Both the position numbers and the translations under genes were made by a program. The notes below the pieces were generated by a model that was not told the origin of the DNA, ran no database searches, and was given only the letters and a program-made list of their open reading frames with translations. Of a stretch of 64,000 nucleotides of DNA, positions 23,043-33,415 are shown one piece after another. Each line of letters starts with the position of its first letter. Within the stretch, counting starts at the first letter, position 1. Source of the stretch: Lineus longissimus (Eukaryota; Nemertea; Pilidiophora; Heteronemertea; Lineidae); NCBI RefSeq assembly GCF_910592395.1, contig NC_088309.1, positions 13,396,599 through 13,460,598 of the forward strand. The letters are read 5' to 3'.

Positions 23043-23415
23043 AATGATTTAATTGCGTGAAATCTTGAGACATGCGAGAGAGATGTGAATCGCGAAGAAA
23101 CGGATATTGACATGGTTTCACACACTGCGCACGCGCGAAAAGCGGTGACAAGCCCATAATATGCACGATCGGTGCTTCGGAATTTCAGCCAATCACTGCC
23201 ATTGCACACACCGCGTCATCACCGAGGGAAATTTGACTCAAAATGGCGTCGTTCATGTCAGTAAAATAGGCACTATTAATATCAATTTTTCTTCCTGAAC
23301 TATACCATTTTTTTTCCACTTTCAAAAGGTTTGTGGTAAAGAGGAATACTCATTTAATATATTTCCATTGGTTTCGTTCAAAAAGGCTGCCAACGATTTA
23401 TTCCAGGAGCTATCC

Positions 23416-26031
23416 TTTAAGGTTAATCCATTGAGAAGTTGTCAAAATACGCAACCAAATACACTACATACTTCAACCACTATGTGTACACCATAAAATG
23501 TCTTCCTATTTTCCTGAAATTTGACACAGTTGTAGCATGTGTCTATGAGATTCACAAAGGCAAGTTGTGTAATTATCACCAATTTTTTGATAATTGATAA
23601 TTGATAATTAACACCTTTAACAATGCATTTTGTGTACATGATATAGGAGGGCCTTGGTGTGCGCTCAGGCATGGGTAATCACCATTGAGTGAACGGATTT
23701 CACATAATGCTTTCGATTCCTTCATAATGCAGGTTGTGAAAAATAAGTCCAGTCGATGTGTGGTCACAACATTGGGGCAAACAGTTAAGGCAGTATGGAC
23801 CTTTACATCAAATCCTTTGAAGAACTGTTAGAGACACACTTGCCCAGTAGATACATGGTCACAACTAGCAACAGTCTGGAACTTTACATCAATTCATTTG
23901 AAGTGTAGGTTGGTTGTGACAAACTGGTCCAGTGAACATGGTTCAGCCTTAGCCAAACAGCCATGCAGTATAAGTGCTGTCAGCTTTACATCTGGGACAA
24001 CCAACCAGAATGCAAAGTGCAAGGCGAGGACCAAGTCCAAAGGCTATGATTTTCTTAGCCCACATTGATAATAGCGAGTAAAAACTTAACCGATACACTG
24101 ATTTTTTGGTAAACCAACTGCCACATACTGTTTACTTATTTTCATTTTTAGTTCAGTATTACAGTGAAAAAGAATGAAAAACTAGAATCGACTGGTTCTT
24201 CTGATGACCGTGCAGGTGAGCGCTGATGTTGGCTGGGAGGTGGGAGGTGTGAGGTGTTTATTTGGTTCTATGAAAGTAGCTCCGCTCCTCTCTCTCAGTC
24301 ATTTGTCATGTTGTCACCGAATCGTTGAAATGCAGCAACTGTCAATCATCCCTGTAAAACATGATAACATGTGTTTAAAGCGCACCTTGTGACGAAAGGT
24401 TCAGGTCTGAATACGCTAATCTGACTGACGGCATTTCGCCATTTTGCTGCACAGTACTAATGCTGGGGCAAAGCATAGAATTGAATGCAATGAGCCTACT
24501 GCTTCCTTGGTCAGTTTCCCTATTTCATGTCTGGCAACCAAACATTTTGAAAATATTTTTGAGAAGGGGGGATTTTGACATCAGTTGACACTCTGGCTCT
24601 GAAAAGACCCCTTAACACCAGGCGGAGGAAGCCACTGCTGGTCCAAACAAACCTCACAATAGGCACAATGAACAAAAGAACATGTGGTGTGCGACCATGC
24701 AGCCTTTTCAACTTTTGCTTGCTGCTGGTTTGTTCCGGTTTGTTGTGGCAAGTAGTGGTTTCCTCTGCCTGCTGTGTACAGACCTCTATCACTGATCAAT
24801 CTAGGGCATAAGGAATGGTCTTGGTTAGGGGTAGAAGCCTTTTTTCAACACATTGACAATCCTAGGCATGTACATTTGTAAACATCAATGATGCACGACG
24901 CTGCATGTTCATTTCAAAAGTACAATGACCTATTTTCGGACAGAGTCAACATCAAAATTTAGATTTCTCACCCCAACCCTGACCATTCTTTTGTTTCAGA
25001 TCACTGAATTAGAACCCTGACAATAATTCTGACCTGCCTTTCACTGAATTCATTCAATATTTTCTGAGTACTTGTGCGGAATTCCAGGCCTATAGGCTAT
25101 ACCATCGGAGTGATCAGCTATCATTTTGACTTATCAGATTTGGAGACAGAGCTGAGCAAATTCTGCTCCATCATCATGCCACACATCGAAAAAACCTGTT
25201 CTATTTGTTTATGGAGAGATGAACTATCTTAACATCACCAAGCACTTACCGTGACCACAGTGATATGATATTTATGACATCTTAGGGCGTAGTTGTGCGA
25301 GTGTCAATTACGCTCGTCCAAATTCTAGGCCATATAGCAAAAAAACAGCCGAGATGACCCCATGTTTTTACATCAAGTAAAGAAACTCGATGCATTTGGC
25401 TATCTACCGGTGGTAAGGGCATTCCCAAATCATTCATTTTGAACCTATTGAGGCCTGTTTCTTGGTCAATTATTTACCATTTTCTGGATCCAAGTGGTGT
25501 CAAAGGTGGCACCACCTATCGGTGCACTTATGAATTAAATGCAATGAAAATGCTGAAGACTTCTTCTCTGGATTCATATGAACCCAGAAATGTATGGATT
25601 ATGGTGCCTGTGATGTATGATTAGACCTCAGCAGGAACTGAAAGACTACCTGATGTCGGTTGCGCGAGGCCTTTTTGAAGCTGCCCTTGACACTGTCCTC
25701 CGCACTGTGTAGTGCCGCCTAAACTCCACACCGGCGGGACATTTCGAATCCAGTCAATGTCTATTGTTGCAACAAGTTTCCTGTTAGGCTGTTAGGCTGG
25801 GGCGTTGAGTGTCTATATTTGGTTTATTGTGACGTAATAGCAGGCTGTGTTCATGTCAGATCTCAAAGGATGATATAGCTTTTCGCCATTTTGTCACATC
25901 AGTGGTGAAAGTTGGGTTGTTGGGTTTTTTGTGCACTTTAAATGACTATTTGTGATCCAATTTGGAGAACAATGGATACATGAGGAGTAACTTGAAAGTA
26001 AATAGCTCGGTATAAAATTTCCATTTCCTGT
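23416..26031. other. unassigned intron sequence
   Basis: Contains the 23740-24060 repeat. No conserved frame seen. Short frames at 24520-24811 overlap on both strands and look random. Confidence 0.45.
23740..24060 (+). repeat. second copy of the 8640-8930 repeat
   Basis: Carries the same blocks, with two subunits of CAGTCTGGA.CTTTACATCA, and ends CTATGATTTTCTTAGCCC like the 8.9-kb copy. Confidence 0.7.
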
Positions 26032-26673
26032 CCCAAGCATTCTTTCTCTGGGTCCCCTGGTCTCACCCGTTGGGTTCTGCTGCGCAGCTTGGAGACAGTT
26101 CACTTCACTACATGGTAAGTCACCGTTTACCCTCCTTCCTTTGGTTGTTGGTATTCGATGCAAAAGTCTGACCTGGGTAGAGTATGAACGACATAAAATT
26201 TCCATTTCCTGTGGAAGTGTCATTTAATTAGTTCATACCTACCCAGGTCAGACTTTTGCATGTGTACTCCATTCGGACACACCCGAGGAAGAAATAATCT
26301 ATTTATAATAGAAATCTCTTAGCTAGTTCGCTTAGCTACACCTAGGCGGCGCCCCTATACAGCCTCTACCTCGTGTGAGCCGCCATCACTAGTACTTATT
26401 ACTCGAGCGCACCGAGTAAGTCCCGTTGCAGTGGGGACAGGCAGGGCGGGTAGTCTGACCTGGGTGGTATGAACTAATAAAATGACACTTCCACAGGAAA
26501 TGGAAATTTTATGTCTTTCATACTCTACCCAGGTCAGACTTTTGCATCGAATACCAACAACCAAAGGAAGGAGGGTAAACGGTGACTTACCATGTAGTGA
26601 AGTGAACTGTCTCCAAGCTGCGCAGCAGAACCCAACAGGTGAGACCAGGGGACCCAGAGAAAGAATGCTTGGG
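26032..26673. repeat. DIRS terminal inverted duplication (about 220-bp arms)
   Basis: 26032-26253 and 26453-26673 are reverse complements with few differences. They flank a 200-bp core containing ACACCTAGGCGGCGCCCC and paired AGTACTTATTACTCGAGCGC / GAGTAAGTCCCG words. DIRS elements carry inverted termini, so this is read as the 3' end of copy 1 with a recent inverted duplication. The arms begin and end near CTGACCTGGGTA / TACCCAGGTCAG. Confidence 0.75.
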
Positions 26674-27192
26674 GGAAACCCGGGCTAGAGGTCAACAGGC
26701 CCTTTGACAACAAAGGGAAACATAACTGGGAAAACCCATCCCTCCTAGACGGAGACAAAACCACCTCAACACGGTATAAGCTCAGCACATATCGTCAAGA
26801 GACACAATGTGGAAAAAATTCTTTTTTTTTTACAAGAAGGAGAGCACGCCCCAGAATAACATGGAGCGGCCTCACTGACTAACTCTCAAAAGTCCTAGGC
26901 GGTTGAACCCTAGGAAAGCTGGACGGGGCGAACACGCGGGCCAGAAGACCTGGCGACAGTCTATAGAACCCCCCGCTTAATAAGGAGGGAGGACAAGACA
27001 GCCAGCAGGAGAGAAAATCGACGAGTGGTCTAGGCAGGGAAACACCTAGACCACGTGCTGAGCAGCGACAACTGGACCAAGAGACAGCATACCGTCTGTT
27101 AACCTGGAACAATCGCGCATATAATACTGGGAGAATGTAGAGTGAGAACTCCACGTAGCCGCATCTTAAACCTCGTTCAGCGCCACTCCCTT

Positions 27193-29140
27193 TTACTCGG
27201 CCCACAAAGTAGAAATGGCCCGAATCTCGTGGGCCGTAATGGCGCCAAGGCGACAAAGCTCTGGAGAAACGAGTGTCATAGAATAAGCCATCCGGATGGT
27301 GGCCACCAACCATCTGGCGACCATGGCTGCAGCTATCTCCCTAGTAAACCTCACTCTATAAGACAAAAAGAGGCGCTTCCTGCCTAGGCGAACAGCAGGC
27401 TCCTTAGTCTTTTTGGAATAGAACTTCAATGCCCAAAAAGGACAGAGAGTTCTGTCCGGGAGGTCTCTAGAGACCGTAGCGGATAACGAGGGGATAAAAA
27501 CCGGGTGCCTGGAGGTGTGCGGCACCTGGTTTTAAGCCAGAAAGCCTGGGACAAATTCTAGGACCGCGCCCCTCTCAGTGAAAGCCAATTTATCAAAGGC
27601 TAAAGCATGGAGCTCAGACCGCCGCTGTGCCCTGGCCAAAGCCAGCAGGAAAACGGTCTTAAAGGTCAGATGTTTAAAATCTGCCTGATGCATGGGTTCA
27701 AATGGAAATTTCATGAGAGCCCTTAAGACCACCGAGAGGTCCCACTTGGGGGAGAGCTGAATGGAGCGAGGACGCTCCATAGACATATTGCGAAGCAACG
27801 ATGAAACAGCGTCATCCCAAGACGGTTGCCATGATTCAGTCAGCTTTAAGGTGACCGAAACGGCGGAGCGATAACCTTTCACTCCCTGAACCGAAAACTT
27901 CCGGACTAGAAAATTCAAGAAGTCGAGGAAGTTGGGAAGAGAGGGAGCGACCGGAGAAACTCCGTGCTCCCGACACCAGTCTCGAAAGACAGCCCACTTG
28001 CTATTGTATGAATCAAGGGTAGACTGTCTCTGAGGTTCGGCGACTTTACAGATAACGTCTTCCGAAAAGCCTCTCTCTCGGAGGAAATACCCGACAGCCT
28101 CCAGGCGTGAAGTCTGTAAAAAGAAGGGTCTTGATGATAGACCCGGCCGATCGGGTGATAAAGCAGACGGTCCCACGCCGGCAGGCGGCGGGGGTGATCT
28201 GTCAGCAGCTCCAGCAGAACCGGGAACCAGGCCTGGTTCGACCAGCACGGTGCTATCAGACAAAGTCTGACGCATGAACTGGCCACCTTGATGAGTACCG
28301 GTAGCAACAGAGGGGTTGGCGGGTATGCATAAGCATTGAGGCCGTCCCAGGAGGCCGACAGGCTGTCCACTCCCAAGGCCTCCCCGTCCGGGAGGGGTGA
28401 GTAGTACAGGGGGAACCTCTTGTTCAACCGAGTCGCAAACAAGTCCACGACTGGAGCATCCCACAGGGCCCCCAGGCGAGAGACCACCTCGCGATGGAGG
28501 GTCCACTCTGTCTGGACCAGACGGTCTGACCTGGAAAGGGCGTCAGCCAAGATATTTCTCTTGCCGGAGATGTGACGGGGGAGGAGCTGGATATCCAAGC
28601 GGCGACAAAGCTGCAGGAGCTCCCAAGTGAGACGGCACAATGTGTCGGATCTCGTCCCCCCCTGTCTCCGAATATAAGCGACCACCGTCGAATTGTCGGA
28701 GAAAAGAGAAACCTGTGACCCCTCAGATGAGACGTGAAGGCCCTCACGGCCAGGATGACAGCCTGCATCTCGAGGATATTGATCGAGAGACGCACATCCT
28801 CCTCTGACCACGTGCCCTTGGTGGTCAGGTCCCCTTCGTTCAAATGGGCGCCCCAACCATAAAGGGAGGCGTCCGTGAACAGGGACATCTGGGGCGACGG
28901 AGGGCTGAGCTGCACTCTGCGGAGGAGCTCCGTCTCCAAACCCCAGAAACTCCACACCTCCCCCAGGAGAGACCCTGGGATAAATATCCGCTAGTCGAGG
29001 TAGTCCGGGAATGGACACCAATTCGACAGCAGATGGAGCTGGAGTGGGCGCATATACAGGCGGCCGAAAGGAACCTGATCCGCTGCTGAATTGAGCAGCC
29101 CCAGCAGCGACAGAAACTGTCGGGCTGTGGCTGTATAACT
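27193..29140 (-). pseudogene. DIRS-type retrotransposon copy 1: RNase H and tyrosine recombinase
   Basis: Minus-strand remnant of a DIRS-like element. It starts in the reverse-transcriptase tail (TARQFLSLLGLLNSA, GRLYMRPLQLHLL). RNase H follows with LFTDASLYGWGAHL, INILEMQAVILAV, VSLFSDNSTVVAY and a terminal ADALSR, so the acidic catalytic residues remain although a frameshift near 28720 splits the domain. Then comes a tyrosine recombinase: core-binding part (FLRERGFSEDV, STLDSYNSKWAVF) and catalytic part with Arg in AQRRSELHAL and HEIR in the His-x-x-Arg box. An in-frame stop at about 27532 and a frameshift after 27193 break the recombinase. The C-terminal Tyr region appears degraded, possibly with Phe in its place. 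Polymerase motifs are missing. Dead copy, antisense to the plus-strand elements around it. Confidence 0.85.
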
Positions 29141-29292
29141 TTGGACTGAACAGGAATTTTTCCATTCTGTAAAAGCCATAATGCTCATAATAGCTGATAC
29201 TTGAATTATAGCCTGCAATAATAATTATATATCTAATGGTTTATTTTGACCTGAACACCCTATTAACCACTTGTCCTCAAGCAGATTTTCAA

Positions 29293-29900
29293 TTTCCTGC
29301 GGAAATATCATTTTATTTGTTCATACCTACCCAGGTCAGACTTTCGCATATGTACTCTTATCGGCCACACCCGAGGAAAAATTTATATATTAATGACAGA
29401 AAAATAATTAGCTAATTCACGTAGCTACACCTAGGGCGGCGCCCCCATACAGCGTCTGCCTCGTGATAGCCGCCATTAAGCAGTACTTATTAGTCCAGCG
29501 CAAGAGTAAGTCCCATTGCTATGGGGTCTGACCTGGGTAGGTATGAACTAATAAAAATACATTTCCACAGGAAATGGAAAAGTTTATGTCGTTCATACTC
29601 TTTTGCTTTGAATATCAACAACTCAGGAAGGAGGGTAAACGGTGACTTACCATGTAATGACGGGAACAAGTCTCCAAAGCCACATAGCAGAACCCAATGG
29701 GTGAGACCAAGGGGACCCAGAAAAAAACTAGCTTGGGGAAGGCCCGGGCTAAAGATCAGGCGACCCTTTGATAAACAAAGGCAAGCATAACTGGGGAAAC
29801 CCCACCCCTCTTAGACCAGGGAGGAAAAATCACAAGGTAACTGCTCAGCACATTTGCCTAGAAACATAATGTAGACTTACATGAAAAGCCGCAATTTATA
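29293..29900 (-). repeat. DIRS copy 2 terminal repeat
   Basis: Parallels 26230-26860 in order: CTACCCAGGTCAGAC, the GGCGGCGCCCCCATACAGC core, the AGTACTTATTAGTCCAGCGC word, then TCTGACCTGGGTAGGTATGA and AAGGAGGGTAAACGGTGACT. It is not followed by a second inverted arm on the left. Confidence 0.72.
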
Positions 29901-29964
29901 AAAAGGGGAACCCAGAAAGGGGACCCACAGAATAACCCAAGAGTCCTAGGCGGCTTACCTTAAA

Positions 29965-31057
29965 ACATCCGGACGGTGTGTGGCGCCTGGTTTTTTGCTG
30001 GGACAAATTCGAGGACAGTGCCCCTCTCATTAAAAGCCAATTCATCGAAGGCTAAAGCATGGAGCCTGTCCCGTCTCTGTGCTGTGGCCAAAACCACCAG
30101 AAAGATGGTCTTAAAGGTCAGATGTTTAAAATCTGCCTGGTGCAAAGGCTCGAATGGGAACTTCATAAGAGCTCATAGTATCAGCAAGAAATCCCACTTG
30201 CGGTAACGCTGGATGGAGCAAGGATGCTCCAGAGACATATTGCGATGCAAAGATGTAACAGCTTCATCCCAAGACGGTTGCCAGGAATTGGTCAGCTTTA
30301 ACGTGACCGATATGGCAGAGCGGTAGCCCTTAACTCCTTGAACCGAAAACTTCCGGACTGAGAATAAGAAATTCAAGAAGTCGAGGAAGTTGGGAAGAGA
30401 GTGAGAAACTCCAGGCTTCCCACAGCGGGCTAAAAAGACATCACAATTGCTGTCGTATGAAACAAGGGTAGACTGTCTTTGAGGCTGAGTGACACTACGG
30501 ATAACCTTATCCGAAACGCCTCTCTCTCGGAGGAAATACCAGATAGCTTCCAGGCATGAAGCCTGCAGAAAGAATGGTCTTGATGATAGACCCGACCGAT
30601 CTGGTGATACAACGAACGGTCCCACACCGGCAGACGGCGAGAGCTCGAGCAGGACCGAGAACCAGGCCTGGTTCCGTCAGCACAGGGCTATCGGACCAAC
30701 TCTGACCTGAGAACTGGCCACTTTGTTCAGTACCGGCGGCAACAGAGGGGTTGGCAGGAATGCATAAGCATTGAGGCCATCCCAGGAGGCGGACAGGCTG
30801 TCCTCTCCTAGGACAATGCCCCTCTTAATAGGGCACCTGTTCCACATATGAAGGGCTGAATACCACCACTCCAAGTCCTGAGAGCAAGGTGCGTCTACCT
30901 GCAGTAAGTCCTGCCAGGAGGCCCGAGCGCTCAGTAACCGATATAAATTACGCAGCAGTAACTTAGTTGGTAAAATTGCTTTGGTAAAGGAAATTAACTG
31001 GCCGCAAAGTCGCGCTAGATACCGATTTTTCACCAATCCAGTGTGCAACACACGCAC
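29965..31057 (-). pseudogene. DIRS-type retrotransposon copy 2, internally deleted
   Basis: Same family and orientation as copy 1. It reads from the reverse-transcriptase/RNase H connection (LCGQLISFTKAILPTKLLLR) and jumps directly to the DSLSASWDGLNAYAF segment, so RNase H has been removed. The recombinase core-binding part (FLRERGVSDKV, KFSVQGVKGYRSA) is kept and the catalytic Arg region survives as AQRRDRLHAL. The C-terminal half with the His-x-x-Arg box is deleted: the sequence jumps to the equivalent of 26900 in copy 1. Several frameshifts are present. Confidence 0.83.
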
Positions 31058-31739
31058 TATGTTGTTATGTGCCTTAGATAGTCGCGCTGCCGGAACGTGT
31101 AACCAAGACGTACCCCCTGGGTCACACGATTCTACAATATATCTGATAAAGGCCGTCTGCGAATATGTTATATGTTAAAGAGACAAAGACATCCAATTCT
31201 GGGTAATATCTATCATCATTTATTGATAAGGAATGACATGATAAAATGTCACAGTGACTATTTGAATTACAAGTTTGAATACAGAATTTGTTTAGATCTA
31301 TTCTGTTCTTCAAGACAACATCTGACCAATTGCTAATTTGCAACCTGCTTAGTTGTTTGTCATCAATTATCATAAATTTGCAAAATTACATAAATTTACC
31401 AATGTGTTTTGATTTTGCTTCTTTAAGGTGATTCATACACAAGTCTCCAGTATCTCTACTGGATGCCCAAGCAAACTATATCTCAGATCATCCCAGAAGT
31501 ATGCAATGCTAATACCATGTTCTGAAAGATGACTATCTAAAGGTAAAATTAAAGAAAATCTGAACTAGTATAGGCAAGAAACAAGTACAGGTACAAGTAC
31601 TGTTTAAAGACCGAAAAATATGTCCATGGTACCGTAAAGCTACGTTATCTGTACTTAAAGGACCGTGTAACTGTAACAGAATATTCTGGGGATGATGAGG
31701 ATGAGCTATGCAGAGCTGGAGCAGGGGCTGAACAAGGCC

Positions 31740-32261
31740 TTACTGCTCTGAAGCTTGCCTGTTGCACAGAAGACAAACGTTGAAACTGGCCCATAGATCT
31801 GCTGGGATGAGGGACCTTTTCATGTTGACACTCCTAGGTGTTGTTCTCGGCATTTGCGAAGTAGCAGGCAAAATAGAAGGTACATGTAGCTGTGTTTCAA
31901 ACAGGACAGTTTGGATCTTGGGCTTTATCATTTTCTTCATGCATTCATCATTGATACCTTTCAGCTCACTGGCAACATAGTGCCCAAAAATGTCATCACT
32001 GGTGGCCTCCTTCTTCGCTGGGCTTGCTGCAGCCTTTTGTAGTATAGTAACGGCTTTCTGGAGCATGTTATCCTCATCATCTTCCTGTTTTTGACGTCTG
32101 CTCCGTTTCCTTCCTGTAGGCTGCATTGTCGATTTTGGTGCAACTGCTTTCTGCGTTAATTCGTCAGCTAAGCTCTCTACATTGTAGACAGCTCCTGTGG
32201 CATCATCATCCATTTCAACATCAGGGTTTTCGGTTTCATCATTGTCCAGATCCACTCTGTC
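31740..32261 (-). CDS. Harbinger-associated MADF/BESS protein, 3' exon
   Basis: Minus-strand open frame from a canonical acceptor (TGTCTTTTCAG) to a stop. It begins DRVDLDNDETENPDVEMDDD, has a basic stretch (TGRKRSRRQKQ) and ends with a BESS-like helix pair, DDIFGHYVASELKGI...MKKMIKPKIQTVLFETQ. PIF/Harbinger transposons encode such a Myb/MADF DNA-binding partner next to the DDE transposase; it helps target the transposase to DNA. The phase matches the upstream exon at 33240-33414 (both phase 0). No stop interrupts it. The intron between the two exons contains the element's own transposase in antisense. Confidence 0.68.
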   Translation of the reverse strand, partial: DRVDLDNDETENPDVEMDDDATGAVYNVESLADELTQKAVAPKSTMQPTGRKRSRRQKQEDDEDNMLQKAVTILQKAAASPAKKEATSDDIFGHYVASELKGINDECMKKMIKPKIQTVLFETQLHVPSILPATSQMPRTTPRSVNMKRSLIPADLWASFNVCLLCNRQASEQ

Positions 32262-32263
32262 CT

Positions 32264-32869
32264 GAAAAGACATTCACGAAAGTCATAGCCCAACAGTTTC
32301 ATGAAAGGTGGAATTTTGTCAACTGCATTGGTGCAATAGATGGGAAACATGTGGTGGTTCAGGCTCCAATAAACAGTGGCTCTTACTATTTCAATTACAA
32401 AGGGACATTCAGTATTGTTCTGATGGCGTTGGTTGATGCTGATTATGAATTCATATATGTAGATGTTGGGTGCAATGGCCTCAGCAGAGCCAGAAGAATC
32501 GTCGAAAACGCCTTTGGAAAACTGGCAAGCCGTTTCAGAGTCTTCATGAAAGCCATTGCTCTGGAACCAAGTGAGGTGGAAAGTCTCGTCTTGGCATCAG
32601 TCACACTGCATAATCTCCTTCAGTCTAAATCTGGAATGCGTTCAATTTACACTCCACCTGGAAGTTTGGACTATGAAGACACAGAAGCTGGGACTATTTT
32701 GCCTGCATCTTGGAGGAAGGATTATACTCCAAACGGGCTGACACCCCTAGTGCAGGAGCTCCACAGTAGACCAAAAAGGACAGCCAAGGAAATCCATGAT
32801 GAACTCTGCCAATACTTCAATTCTGCAGAAGGTGTCGTTCCATGGCAATGGAAAATGGTTGAATCGTAG
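32264..32869 (+). pseudogene. PIF/Harbinger DDE transposase, internally deleted
   Basis: Plus-strand open frame resembling HARBI1-type DDE_Tnp_4 transposases from FTKVIAQQFHERWNF onward. The first catalytic Asp is in NCIGAIDGKHVVV. ALVDADYEFIYVDVGCNG follows normally, then the protein jumps straight to LSRARRIVENAFGKLASRF, which holds the catalytic Glu. The stretch that usually lies between, including the second Asp in a GD.A.PL context, is missing, probably by an in-frame deletion of roughly 60-70 codons. The N-terminal part is missing too. It is therefore unlikely to be active even though the frame is open. It ends WQWKMVES at 32869. The frame is nested antisense in the intron of the MADF/BESS gene of the same element. 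Confidence 0.8.
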
Positions 32870-33239
32870 TGTATACTAGTAGACCTATAGCAGGTGGCAG
32901 AAAAGCGTCCTGCTTGTAAACGCTCGACGGGATTCCACTGACCCACAGCATTCAAATTTTTCATACTTAAGATATGTGTATCTTGTACACAAACTATCAG
33001 ATAAGGGATAATTTTTGTACTTTTAGAACAGCAAAAAAACCAAAGTTAAACTACAGTTTGTCAGATATGTTAATATCATGACATCGTAACTCCAATTGTC
33101 AATTTCATTGAGTCACACTTCTGAAAATGACATTGTTGGGGTATATCTTATTCCTGTACCTACTGTAGTCTATGGGATAATAGTGGGACGGTTTTTTTTA
33201 TTTGCCACCCGATATTTACTGTGAATAAACTAGGCTTAC

Positions 33240-33414
33240 CTGAGACTTGGATAAATTTGACCTTGTTGATTTCGGTGTACAAAAATCTCTGACGAATTTA
33301 AGGGACTCAAAATGCACCCAAGTGACCTTCACTTTCTTTGCATCATTCCTTGAACTTCCGCTCTTGGGTGCAGCTGTTAGCCTTGCTCGTTCACGGTTGT
33401 ACTGACTCCGTAAA
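33240..33414 (-). CDS. Harbinger-associated MADF protein, partial 5' exon
   Basis: Encodes LRSQYNRERARL...KSGSSRNDAKKVKVTWVHFESLKFVRD followed by a Ser/Lys linker ending SKSQ, then a GTAAGC donor in phase 0. This is the C-terminal half of a MADF domain, which normally continues upstream with a WxxI..RW segment. That half is absent. The reading stops at 33415, where LINE sequence in the opposite orientation starts. Either a real CTGCAG acceptor lies exactly there, or the LINE insertion cut the exon and supplied those bases. Confidence 0.62.
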
Positions 33415-33415
33415 C

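Larger units (their letters stand above)
22023..23415. mobile_element. TIR element (1393 bp) carrying the P2X7-like exon
   Basis: The 22 bases at 22023-22044, starting GGATAGCTCCTGGAATAAAT, recur exactly inverted at 23394-23415. A target duplication is not clear; the flanks are TATA on the left and TTTA on the right. Inside are a second inverted repeat, a CpG-richer stretch at about 22620-22770 that includes CGTGACGTCACGTG, and the acidic open frame. Confidence 0.72.
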
